Assembly: GCA_000149265.1 (NCBI GenBank) | Contig: CH002711.1 | Span: forward strand, 639,933 to 703,932 | DNA from: Ciona savignyi | Lineage: Eukaryota > Chordata > Ascidiacea > Phlebobranchia > Cionidae | DNA: 64,000 bases | Direction: 5' to 3' | Part shown: positions 1 through 11,582 of the stretch, one piece after another | How the letters are laid out: every line of letters begins with the position of its first letter | How positions within the stretch are numbered: the first letter of the stretch is position 1 | The notes under the pieces: generated by a model | What the model saw: only the letters and a program-made list of their open reading frames with translations | Database searches by the model: none | What the model was told of the DNA's origin: nothing | Translations under genes and position numbers: made by a program

Positions 1-51
1 GATGTTCTGAGACGTGTAACACCATTGTATGTACAGTGCAACAATGAATTT

Positions 52-195
52 GAGTCGTATTCCGGTGCCAATCAATAGTATTTTTAATGACTATCTTACA
101 ATGTTATCCACAGGCAGTTCGGCACCAGTTTTTTTACGATTTTTATTTTCTGTAAAAATTATCAAGATTTCCGTTTGCACGTTTAACAATGAATT
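52..195. repeat. diverged interspersed repeat, copy 1
   Basis: This stretch matches 2180-2311 with many substitutions. Shared blocks include TTCYGGTGCCAAT, TACAATGTTA, GCAGTT and TGTAAAAATTA in the same order and similar spacing. Both copies lie in PPTC7 introns on the same strand. No terminal repeats or target duplications were recognised. Confidence 0.45.
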
Positions 196-207
196 TATTT
201 CGTACAG

Positions 208-3200
208 GAAGCAGCACAGCTTGCATAGTCGTGCTGGACCGAAGCAAACAGACCCTCCACACAGCAAACCTGGGTGACTCCGGGTTCATGGTTGTGCGGA
301 AAGGAGAGGTGGTTCATCGCTCAAGTGAACAGCAGCACTTTTTCAACACCCCATTTCAGCTGTCGGTGCCACCAGCGGAACACAGGGCTGAAGTGCTTAA
401 TGACGCGTAAGATGATTTGTTCTGCTTCAAAAATTTAGGAAATTCCATTGTTTAAAGTCACAGTTTCATTTTAAGCTCAGAATGGATTAATTTCCCAAAG
501 GATCTGGTCATCTGTCAGACCTCTTTTCTAACGATTGATTTTAACAAGTTAATTCATTTGTCAATGGATTTCCGTTAATTCGATTGGCTGGTTGTGTAAT
601 TGCCAATGCAAAATCCTAATGCATAATATTTTTAACAAGTTCAAATTAGAAGAAACTTTTAGACCTTTTCTTATCACCTATAGGAATGCAACAAAATAGG
701 AACTTTGCATGAAAGACATTTTTAAAAAATGTGATATTATACTTCAAAGTTTAATTATACCCTAACTATGCATAGGTATTGCAATCTGCATGTACTATAC
801 TTGTAGTATTCAACATATTTTTACTTCAATTATTTATAGAACAAATAAATCTAATTTTATAAGATAATTACCTGTAGTTAGAAATTTTTTTTAACTAAAA
901 CTTAGACAGTCTACTTTTTCAATAGTAATTTTGACTATGTGCACTAGGACAATAACGCTATTGTGTTCTCATCCATCATCACCACATTAAGTGGAAATGT
1001 GGTTAGTTTCTAATGTTCTCAGTTTAAATACTGCCATAGTTAGGTTTTATTTACACATTTCCTTGTAATCGTAATGTCATGATGACTGATGAGCTAGCTC
1101 CGTTAAGAAAACTAGCATATAGTCCTACCATGCTACCAACCTTAGTAGCAGTTAACACATGTGTCAATGGTAACAATAATAAAATAGAAAATAGAAACTT
1201 ACAAAATATAATAAAATTATTGAATAAATTTGTTCATATAAACAAAAAGTATCTAGTCATTAATACAGATATTTAGCTACCATTAACACGGTACTAAACA
1301 ATTATGGTGATTTGAAATTATGGTTGCAAATTGTAAGTTTTATGGATGGTATATATTGTATGCAAACAAAGAAACAAGTTTTTTTTTACTAAGGCTACTG
1401 TGATTACATTAATAAAATATGATTATCAGAATGTTAAAATTCTAATATTGAACGAAAAATATTGCATGGTAACAGAAGAGTGTAAACTTTATTAAGCTGA
1501 ACAGGAAAGCCAAGCATTCTCTGCTTGTCAACTATTTATATCCATGACCCATTACCTTGGCTTATTCTATTACACATAGTATCCTATACCACACTATTAA
1601 GACTTCACATTCCACACACAGAGCTGAGGACGCTGACACTGCGTCGTTTGACCTTGAGTTGGGAGATATTATATTAACTGCCACTGATGGCTTGTTTGAC
1701 AACATGCCAGATCATGCTATATTGAAAGAACTCTCCACACTCAAGGTAATTCTTAACCGGTAGCATTGATAGTTCTTTATCATAATATTTAGAATGATAT
1801 CCTGTGTAAATTGATCTTTATCTAGCATTATATTACCAAGTGCTTTAATATGTTTTGTATTTAGGAGTTTTGAAATGTCAACTAAATTTCATATCCCAAC
1901 AATGAATAGTGTATGAATGGCCTAGATATGATTGTATTTGTGTATGGATGACATTGACATGATACCTTTATCTATAAGGCCACATAAATTATATATATAA
2001 TGAATTTTTCTTTAGGTTTATACGCCAGCTTTAGCCAGAGCCCAGAGTAATATGTTTGACATTTCAAAATGTGTATTTAATAGTAGTTTATAAACATATG
2101 TTTAGGCTATATCATTAAAAGTTTATGATATTAATAAACTGATTATCGCGATAGAGGCTTTACTTAAAATACAGAATGTGATTCTATATTCTGGTGCCAA
2201 TGCTTATTTTAGTTTAACTATGGTACAATGTTACGTACTTGCAGTTAGGATATGGTTGTTTCAATATTTTTTATGTAAAAATTAAGATTGCCCTTTTGCG
2301 TTTACTATACTAGAGAGTCTATCTATATATGCTTTCTCCAATCGTTTATTTGTTTCTTGACTGTTAGACAACATATTTGTTAAATCTGATGTACACAAAA
2401 CTATTTTACTTTACAGGACAGTCAGTATGAAAGTATTAAGCGAACTGTTTGGAATCTTGCCGAACAAGCACGAGATCTTTCCTACGATCCAGATTATTTT
2501 TCACCATTTGCGAAACAAGCACGGAAGAATGGATACAACGTTACAGGTATAAAGTTTTTTGGTTTGGTGAATTTGTCATTAATTTTGATATCTCCATAAA
2601 GGGCCAGTTGTTCATTTAGGTCATTACCTTGCTTTTTATTTATCTCCGTAAAAGACTGGATTTACACTAACCTTCTTGCTGACGAACAAAAATGTGTTTC
2701 ATTATAGTAAATGTTTGCTGCCATGCTGGCTTAGAAAAACACAAACGTCTTTTCACCAATACAAAAGCATTTTTTTGGATCCAACTTTAATAAAGTTTTT
2801 CCATGTGGTTTTTAAAGCCTAAATCTTTTTATTATTTTTTTATTGTTCATCATAATAATGTGTCTGGATTAAAGCCAAAAATTTATTCCATAAAAGTTGC
2901 GTTGATTCAGCTGCTTGACTGTAACTAACATCTTATCCTTCGCCACTATAGTCTATAAAACAAAATTGGAAATTCTGCTGATATTACATCACAGATAATA
3001 CATGTTGTTTTTTTTAATTAAATACTGTTAGCCCAAACTGTCTTTTATTTGTCATGTTTTTTTAACTTTTTATGCGCTGTTTAAAATTATCCAAACATAG
3101 CACAGAAAAGTGTATCAATTTTTATTTGGTTTCTATATGAAACTTCATCAAAATAAAGTGCATGGCCTTTTAGTTTTTTTTAGACTATAGATATGTCATG

Positions 3201-3490
3201 TGTTTTAAAATTACGTTGTCAATCCATGCCTTGGATGCAATTTCGACACCGCTTTAAAAATTCACAACTTTCCCAATATTAAAAAAAAAATAAAATCAGA
3301 ATTACATTTAACAAAGTGTACTTTAATTAACTGGTGGCTGGTTGCATTAAATTCCACTCTTTGAAAATGATCTATTTGTATAGATAACAATTAAATAGAT
3401 AGTAATGATATCAACTAAATTAATTATTTTGTTACAGGAGGAAAACCGGACGATATAACTATTCTATTATCAATTGTAACCGGCGATTAG
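208..3490 (+). CDS. PPTC7: PPTC7-like PP2C-family mitochondrial protein phosphatase, 3' part
   Basis: Exons 208-406, 1622-1745, 2417-2546 and 3438-3490 (stop TAG 3488-3490) join in consistent phase. They give the C-terminal half of a PP2C-type phosphatase close to vertebrate PPTC7. Visible motifs are [12 protein letters not shown], the metal-site [43 protein letters not shown] (metal-binding DG) and the terminal [14 protein letters not shown]. The first exon here begins after an acceptor in codon phase 1, so the N-terminal part, including the targeting sequence, lies left of the window. In vertebrates PPTC7 dephosphorylates matrix proteins, including the coenzyme Q protein COQ7, and restrains BNIP3/NIX mitophagy. 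That role here is inferred from family membership. The ATG at 189 belongs to intron sequence and should not be taken as a start. Confidence 0.93.
2180..2311. repeat. diverged interspersed repeat, copy 2
   Basis: Second copy of the repeat at 52-195, in the intron before the third PPTC7 exon seen here. The order of shared blocks (GGTGCCAAT, TACAATGTTA, GCAGTTAGG, TGTAAAAATTAAGAT) supports common descent over chance. Confidence 0.45.
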
Positions 3491-6400
3491 TCATTTTCCC
3501 CATACTGTTGTGAAAATAGAAATTAGCTGTAAACACCGCGGTTGACTGGTTTTCACTGCCGTGTAGCTCCATCAGCCTACTGACCAGTGATGAATCGTCC
3601 TGGTTGAATCATCAAATTCACAGGGCACATGCAGCTTGGTTGGAGTTTTGTGTGTTTTCTTTTCGATATCTTTCGAAAAGTGGCGCACATACGCTTTTTG
3701 TCCTTTTTCTATGTCTTTATTTATATCTGACCTGGTTGAACTGTAAAGGCGGATACATACACCTATATATGTTAGGCGCTTATCTTAGGCCATTGCTGCT
3801 TAACAACTAAAAAGGTTGTTAACTGTATTTTTTACAGAAATGTTTAAAAAATACATAAAACTCCGTACATTTGACGCTTGTTATTTGTGCACTTACTGAA
3901 ACAGTTTTGTCACATAGGCATATACTTGTGAAGTAGAAACTGCGCACTTGCGCTAAAAAGTTGCACCATATTCTGCTTAGTATTGCTTGAGTATATGATC
4001 AAAACTTAACACCAATAGAATTAATTATATATTTTAAAGTTAAATGCGATAATAGTGCGTTCGTTTTTGCTTCTATTGTAAAACAAGTATACGTCCATGG
4101 TTTTGTGCATTATGGAAAATGATTGACACAATTTTGCTATGACAGTTCCATCATAAATCTACTTTAAATTGTTGATCTTTTCATAAAAAAAACTGCCTAC
4201 GTGGTACACTTTATATTAAATATTGCAAACAAAGATACTTGCGTTGTATAAATATCATATATTTTTATCTTTGCTGTTCCTTCTACTTTGCATGACCTAC
4301 ACCATGTTGAATGTCATTTTTTTTAATTTAATGTTTCTTGATGTATAACGTTTCTTGAATGACTATCAGTTTTTGAGGCTTTGAACATAATCTTAAAACA
4401 TTATTGATCATTTTTGGGGGTAGCAGTCCTTTTTTAAAACCATTTTAACCGTCATGATTTAACGCTATTAGCTCATGTAGGCGTCGTTATTTACCATTAC
4501 AAGCGTTTCCTGTGACATCACAAGTTGTTGTGGTACGTCACAAACGTTCACGATAGTAAGCACGTTATACGGTGTTGGGCATTTTTGCGGCCATTCATAG
4601 AAACATCATCAGTTTGCTACTTTTTTAATCCAATTTGTTATTTTTTTGTTTTGATTGATATTTCAATGCCCCGTATCGATGTTTAGTTTATATTAAACTT
4701 TATGACTCATTTGGTGTCTTTTTGGTAGGCTACATGTAAGAAAAGTGCATTTAAGCAGTGATTGTTGAGTAAATGTTATCGACTATAGAGTACAAATAAG
4801 AGCAATTAGTTTACACCTAAATTTTATTCTTGTAAATTTATAAATTTGCATTCTTTCTAGATTTTTTTCTTTCAGAAAATTTACTTGACATTTTATGCAA
4901 TCATTTCAATCTATTTCGCCAAAAACACCTCGTTCTCATTCACCGGCGTTGAAACTGATATCAAATTGAAAAAAATAGGTGGCTGGTTCGATCATCACAC
5001 TGCCCACTTTTTGGGCGGTCGTGTTCTGGAAACTACACGCTTATATTAAATACATTGAAATATGTTCGACGATCCGAGAATGGGCATATGGAATTGTTAT
5101 AACGTGGCGATTGTTATAACGAGTATAGTAGTCTGGGAAGCTAAGGAAAATATTGAGTATCCTGCACTGTGCAGTTAAGTTCACCTTGTGGCGCTTAGTG
5201 ATACAATATTGAATACAAATATTTGTCTACACCTTTTACGGTAAGAATTTGTAGGTTGTTAACTAAGCTTGTATGTTATTAAGTTTTGGTCAGTGAAACT
5301 ACAACGCAGCTTTTGTTAATATTCAATATATGTCCTGTCTGGCAGGAACGTATGTCATAGAGCACAAATTTTCCTTTTGTAGGCAAAATTAGCTAATCTG
5401 CAGACGGTGTATAAATAGAACTGTTTGACATGGCAGGCCCAGTCATTATTCTGCCCGACTGCCACTCACAAATAAGATCAACAAATGTCGTTCAGTAGAT
5501 TTAGTCAGCTTTAATAAAAAAATCGATGTTTAAGGATTTAATGCAAATGGCTGGCTGGTCAGTGTAGCCAATATAGCAACTTGAATGGTTGTATGTTTGT
5601 AGAATAAGTGTTACAACCTTGTCTGTACAAGCAGAAAATTTGAACATGTGTAACGCTCCATTTTAAATAAACAAATTAGACTTTGGACTTAACCTTATAG
5701 AGCTTTGGATTTCGTGTATTTATTGAAAACGAAGATACTGTTAAATCGGATGAAATATCAACCAACGTCTCTTATAAACTATTAAACGGCCGAACTGTTC
5801 CCTATCATGTCACAATCATGTGTGTTGTGTTTAGAATGCAAAATGACGATGAATTTGCTTAGAAAAGTGAAGTGAACAACACACAGAAACAGTAAAGCCA
5901 TTCCAAACAGAACACGGTTGCCACCAAAACTTGGTCGGCAAGTGACACAGATCAACCAGTCAGTTTTATGTAAGTTCTGTAACAGTCCGGTTGCGGCAGC
6001 AGCGGTAAATTTAAATTCTGTTTAACTTAAGAGGCTTACATCGCCAACCGCAATATTTGTGGATGCGGATCAAGTGTGTTCAACATAAGCAGTCGAAATG
6101 TAAAAGCGCGAAGCAGTTCATAAATACACAGGCATAACCGTAAACATAACAGTGTTAGCTATGTGTTGATGCTTGATCTAAAGTATGCGAGTCAAGGATT
6201 GAGATTAAAAGTTTCCCATGGTATTTAAATTCATTGAATAAGAGCAAGAAGCTTTTTGTATCACAACAAGCATCCGTCTTCGGCTGGGAAAACAAAACGC
6301 TTTTTGGCTGGTCGGGGTTGGCAAAAGGTCAGCGTAGTGAAAAAGGCGATTTCTCTGCAGACGCTGATGACTTCGCTAACCGTCTGCTCGCTTAATATCC

Positions 6401-6614
6401 TATGCTTTCTCAGCGTGCGCGTTTGTGTATAGCACATGGAAGAACCATATTATTTGTCGAGGGTAGAGATTTTATGTTTGAAGTGAAGGGACAACTTCCG
6501 TTTATAGTATAACCTTAACAGCAAAGCATATATTGGAAAAACAATCGGCGTTCTTGCTTAAGCTCACGATGTTCTGACTAGTTAAAAGTCAACATGCTTG
6601 CATTTCTTTTTGCA
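3491..6614. other. intergenic; PPTC7 3' UTR and upstream region of the RING gene
   Basis: AT-rich sequence with stops in all frames. Its 5' part is probably PPTC7 3' UTR, but no strong polyadenylation site could be assigned. A T-rich tract ending in AG at 6614-6615 looks like a splice acceptor just before the first recognised RING-gene exon. Unrecognised upstream exons of that gene may therefore lie here. Confidence 0.5.
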
Positions 6615-6652
6615 GACGTGTGCGTGCTTTTGTATTTAGCCTAAAAATAAGG

Positions 6653-9600
6653 ATGGTGTCTGTTCCCGATTGTTTAGAACGCATATCCGCTGTTTTGCGG
6701 CTTGTCGGTCAGCTTGAAACCACGGGGTCGCCGCCAGCAAGCAAAAGAACTGTTGAAAATCTTCCAATTGTCGTGATCAACCAGTCCAATGCTGGTAAGT
6801 TGTCTGTTGAGTTTGCTTGAGTAAATGATGTGTTTGACCAGCGAACAATTTAAGATTAAAAATTACAAAAGCATTAGTAAATTTATCGAATTAGGAAATT
6901 ATCTGTGCATGATTGTACAGGTTAATTTCACTGTGTCGCAATACGTGCAAATTTGTTTTGGAGATTCGGGTTTTCCATCTGTTGTTGGCGCCCGTTGTAC
7001 CGTGTAAATTGTATCAGCAACCCCATCGGAGTGACTGGGATTTTCTCAAAACATGAACTATGCCTGACCCCGCCGCTCGCTCGGTCAAATTACGGTCAAA
7101 CGCCACGAGCGAGCTGAGAACCTTCACGCGCACAGCGTAAAGCTTAAACCAAGCTTGTCATTTTACGATGGCACTCCACTTTATTGTGCGATGGGAAAGC
7201 GACGCGGTGGCTTCGGGTCACTCAAAGTTCACTCGATGCCAGGCTTGACTAGCGGCCGAAAATGTTTACGCCGCGAGAGATCTAATACACGAATTCGCGA
7301 CTTTAACCAGGGCCTCCTTATTTGTTTATTTTTGCGAAAGCAATAACCGTCATACCATGGCACGTCTTTAATATCATTTATCCCCGAAGACGGATTATGG
7401 AACGCTCCCAGCACGAAAATAACACGAAACCACGGGATACCGACTTTGTTTGGTTTCGCCTAAATCTGTACCAAGTCACCGAAGGGTCACGTTGGTAAGG
7501 TCCGTCGGTATACAGATAAATAAACTAACGACGAACTGATAATCTCGGGGAAAACCTATATGTAGTAAATTACGCTCCAATCGCGACATACTTATTTTAG
7601 TAATGGGTGTGTATAGATGGTATGTAATCATGGAGAAAAGTAAAGCAGTTAAATATAAACTTATTTGTTACCAAACGGGTTATTTAATTTTGCTATAGCT
7701 TTACTTAATCTACCAGAAAAAAACAATATTTTATTGATGCGTGATTTGTTTGTAATCAAAACTTTGTTTGTTATTGCAACTTGTTGGTTTACCATATAAG
7801 TTGCACATGATCTATACAGCCTCGCCTTGTTAGTTGTTTTTGTAAGGTCATCGCGTCGGCTGCAGGAATAGCATAACTAGCCTCGCCATTAACTAACTAT
7901 TCGATTGTGTCATTGGGCATGGCGATATTACGGGACTTGCTCAAACCCAGTGGTTTAATGGCTTATGCTAAAATTGTAGTAGAAGGTTAAGCGTATCCAA
8001 CACAGTGAAATAGATACGGCACGAAATGAGTGGGATGATAGACCGTGTCATAACCTCTGCCTTTTCCCGATATACGGAGATTACAACGAAAATCCAATAA
8101 AGATTTTTACAAATCGCTTTGACCTCTTTGCAATGTTGTAAACGGCCCGCTTTGATCCTATTTATCGTATAAGAACGGAAAATTAAACCCATTGAACCAT
8201 GTTATTGGTTTCTAAATGGGCTGCTTCGTTTCAGTCACCTCGGTGCGAACGCCCAATAACCACATCACCTTTGCTTGATCCCACAGTGGTCGAAGCACAT
8301 TTTTGGTTTTAAATAATATCTCGCTTCGGATCAAGTCTGCTTCGTTTTCCGAGAAAATCCGCGCCCTGCAATCAGACGTTTACATCAAATCTCTACGTTT
8401 TCCGCGCCCTGCCTGTTCAATCCCATCATTCGCGGTTGGCCGACTGGAGGATAATTGTGTGGTGCAGTTGATGTTTTAACCATGTTTGTTGCCATTGCTA
8501 CACACTGGCAACCGCCGCAGTCACGAAATTGCCGAATGCGAGCCGTTATTAACTGACTTCCGAGAAAATCGTAAAGCAACAACACGTTTTCATTTCATCG
8601 CCGCATATACGCAGCATATATACATATAAACATTGGCGCATTGTACGCATTTTCTCCACCTCGGGATTAGCTTGTGGCAAAGATCACGGACTTTGCCTAT
8701 TGAACTTCATTCTTTGTAAACATCGGCACGCCGGTGTGGTTTCTTATGCGGGATTAAAGCAGTTAATCTTCAACACAATCTCGTAGATTTTTGGGCTGTT
8801 CCAAATGCATTGTAATCGTGTTTTTGTACAGGCTCACATGTAGTTAAATAATTCAATATGTTTCGTTTGCACTATCAATCAGTTATTGCTCAATCTATTA
8901 ATTTTTAGATGGACAAAGACCATTTTTGGAACTGTAAGGCTACATTAGTAATCAAAGTCTACTGCGGATGTCCAACCTTGTAATTAATTCATGTCTGGTG
9001 ATTTTGGTTGGTTTAATCGCCCTGAGGACCGGCCGACCTTGGATTAACAAGTTTAACTTTCTATTACGCGGCAGAAGTTCTTGGAAAAGATGCGAATTGT
9101 CCACACTTGACACTTGCCCCGAGCTACTGACGCATAGCGCCACGATTGGTTGAGCACTTTACTAATTGGGTTAAATTAATTAAAACTTTGGACTAAAAGT
9201 TGTCCAGGATTAGTCTGGCTAGTACGTGTATGTTTAAACTAAAATTCACTTATAGCCTATACTAGTCGGATCGCTATTTATTGACGGGCGTGAATCACTG
9301 ACAGGTTATCGCCGCCTAAACACTATGTACCTCGCCCTGGTGAATTCCATGTCACGGTTTAATATAAATAAATATATTTATTTATAAATGCCTGAAGAGT
9401 TAAAAACGATTTCTTTCAGGCGATGAGCGACAGTGCTCGATTTGTATGGAGGAATTTAAAGAGCACGCCAAGGCGACTGAGTTGCGTTGTTCTCACGTGT
9501 TCCATGTATCCTGTATCACACCATGGCTAGATTTGGTGCGTTATACAATTTCTACGTTGTTATATCTTTTTATTATGTTTGTCGGGCCTGGTTTCAACCC

Positions 9601-9833
9601 CATCAAGGGATAATTTGGTCGCGCTTTGAGGTTTTTAACAACTTGTTTTACCACCACAGCACAGTACCTGTCCGATCTGCCGCAAACCAGTCGACGACCA
9701 GTCGTGTCCCGTACAAATTGCACGGGCGAACTACGACGTGGCTCAATCGTCGCAAGCAAGCGGGCCTTCCACAACACAATACTCAACGCACAATTATTTC
9801 TACGATTTTTCCCTGTTTTCTTCGTACGGATGA
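6653..9833 (+). CDS. RING-H2 E3 ubiquitin ligase, RNF126/RNF115/RNF181-like
   Basis: Exons 6653-6794, 9420-9535 and 9660-9833 (TGA 9831-9833) splice in phase to about 143 residues. The first exon gives a segment like the RNF115/126 linker, including GQLETTGSPPASK and VENLP. The second and third form a complete RING-H2: CSIC, then CSHVFHVSC followed by WLDL, then HSTCPICRKPV. The order is C-x2-C, C-x-H, H-x2-C, C-x2-C, so the zinc ligands are all present. The C-terminal tail is Ser/Thr/Tyr rich. Such proteins pass ubiquitin from E2 enzymes to misfolded or sorting substrates. The BCA2-type N-terminal zinc finger of RNF115/126 was not found. Either this is a short RNF181-like form or upstream exons were missed; the AG at 6614-6615 just before this exon supports the latter. 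Confidence 0.85.
6795..9419 (+). other. intron 1 of the RING gene
   Basis: A 2.6-kb GT-AG intron (GTAAGT at 6795, TTTCAG before 9420). It holds a SINE-like copy at about 7850-7970, a short perfect inverted repeat GCTCGCTCG/CGAGCGAGC near 7075-7113, and a short direct repeat CCGCGCCCTGC near 8361 and 8401. The 7000-8650 part is visibly richer in G+C and CpG than its surroundings. No coding exon was recognised. Confidence 0.6.
7850..7970 (+). repeat. tRNA-like SINE fragment (3' body)
   Basis: Matches the body of the copy at 41935-42085: GATTGTGTCATT, then GCCAT/GGCAT, then a shared tail CCAGTGGTTTAATGGCTT against CTAGTGGATTAATGGTTT. The 5' tRNA-like head is poorly preserved. Lies in intron 1 of the RING gene. 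Confidence 0.5.
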
Positions 9834-11582
9834 AAAAACGCCCTGCACGGTGAACCTGAAATTACACTTCACCATCAAGACACAGTTCGCTCGGGACGAA
9901 AGTATTCAAATTATTTTGCAGACGATGCTTACAAAAACATTTGCCTATTTATTATCTCGTTATGGTAACGCCCTTTTGCGTATGTGTTCGAGTGACAGAT
10001 TTACCATGGTGTATGTAAACGCACAAATAAATGAAATGTGGATCCATTTAAATCCACCATGCATAAACATGAACGTGGCTTGAATAAACAAATAGTAAAA
10101 GTTTGCAATCTAAAACTTTAAGTAGTAAGAATTTACTGATATTTGTATGCTCATCCGTAAACGGGGATTGGATAAGAGAGCTACACGCCTTCTTAGCTTC
10201 ATGTTTAGTTTTGACATCCTGGTAAATAATCAAATATTGACCTTGTTACGAGGCACACTGGCATGCCGCAAGCGTAATTGAAAAACATAAATCGCTCTCC
10301 CGGTGACCTTGTGCAAGACAGTTCGCCGGTATCGGTCTTATGAAATCGCATGCTTGGTAACAGGCATGGTATTTGAACACTACATGGCTTTGAAAAGCTG
10401 ACTGCAGGCGCTACAAACATATTGTCAAGGAAATATTCCTATGATTAGACTATAAATAAAAAATATACTTAACTTGTACGTGAGAGGAGCTCGTTTAATG
10501 TGTTTATTCATAGACTTTAGCAGCAAATAGTGCAGGACGCTAAATACTGAATAATAATGGTAACTCTACACGAGAAATACCTTTGTGGTATTATTTACAT
10601 ACGAATCGAGCGCAAAGTATTGCAAAAACAAACACTGTACACGATTTTGCTATATAAAACAGAAGCCTATAATTTAACGTTGGGTATGTAAATAAAATCA
10701 TAAAAAATAACAATCGTGAAAACACGCTTACAAAGAAAAAAAAAAGACTTGGACAAATGCATTTTCAGCGTTCTTTTGTTGAACTATTGTTCTTGTTGCA
10801 AGCAAGGGCATTTACTTGTACCTTTATGTTGGTGTCTGTAAACAAAACGTGGAGTGGGACATGGATATGTAAAGCAAGTTCGAATAGTCGACAATTGCGG
10901 CATGTATTGCGGTTGCGGGTAAGCAAATGGATTTGTATATCTTAACTTAACTGGAACTAGAAAGAACTCAATCTTTAACTCTTACTGACCAGGAATTTTT
11001 ATCATGTCTGGCGATAAGTTGGTGTGAAAATGAAAGGGAAAGAACCGCCGGACAAAGTAGGATTTAAAAAAGGGTAATTCGGAAAACACAATGCAAGATG
11101 AATAGTAGTTTAAATATATAAATGCGGGTTAATCACAAGCAGTATCGTTACAACTTGTTTAGAGCACAACCATTCCAGCTAAACGAGAAACAAATTGTAT
11201 CGATTAGCAATGTAATAATACAATGTAGCAAAGACATATATGCTAGGTTAGTATGGGTGGGGATAATTTAGAACAAACGTTTGGGTATAAAATAAGGCAA
11301 CTAAAAGTTGATGCTGCGATTTCGTGCAAAAAAACTACTTTAAATAGTGTGAAATGACCAGGAATGGCACAGAGCTGTTGGTATATAAAACAATACCTTG
11401 TAGGTTAACATTTTAAACGTGTTGGGCAAATTTTAAAGCTAAATTAGCCCTTTTGTGGTTAGTATGACATAGGTGCTGTTATGTTAGATTTGGGGTTGAT
11501 GTTGAACAACATGTTACAAGCATGCAACACACCATGGTGCATAAGCAGGTGACTAGTCAAGGCAGTTACAGGATACTGAAGG
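9834..11582. other. intergenic between convergent RING gene and RSU1
   Basis: The two genes face each other tail to tail, so this should contain both 3' UTRs. Sequence is AT-rich without a credible reading frame. On the minus strand a candidate AATAAA for RSU1 is at 10503-10508, about 1.1 kb past its stop. Confidence 0.45.
10083..10088 (+). terminator. candidate polyadenylation signal of the RING gene
   Basis: AATAAA 250 bases after the stop codon. Another AATAAA lies at 10026-10031. Either could end the transcript. Confidence 0.4.

Noticed and set aside
3604..3810. 68-codon frame with hydrophobic stretch
   Set aside because: Falls in the expected PPTC7 3' UTR, lacks any family resemblance and is short.
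4980..5030. GGCTGGTTCGATCATC as a possible tRNA T-arm
   Set aside because: No matching acceptor stem, D-arm or anticodon arm could be laid out around it.
9487..10083. 198-codon plus-strand open frame
   Set aside because: It overlaps the second and third exons of the RING gene in another frame. The spliced RING-H2 frame has full zinc-ligand spacing and explains the sequence.
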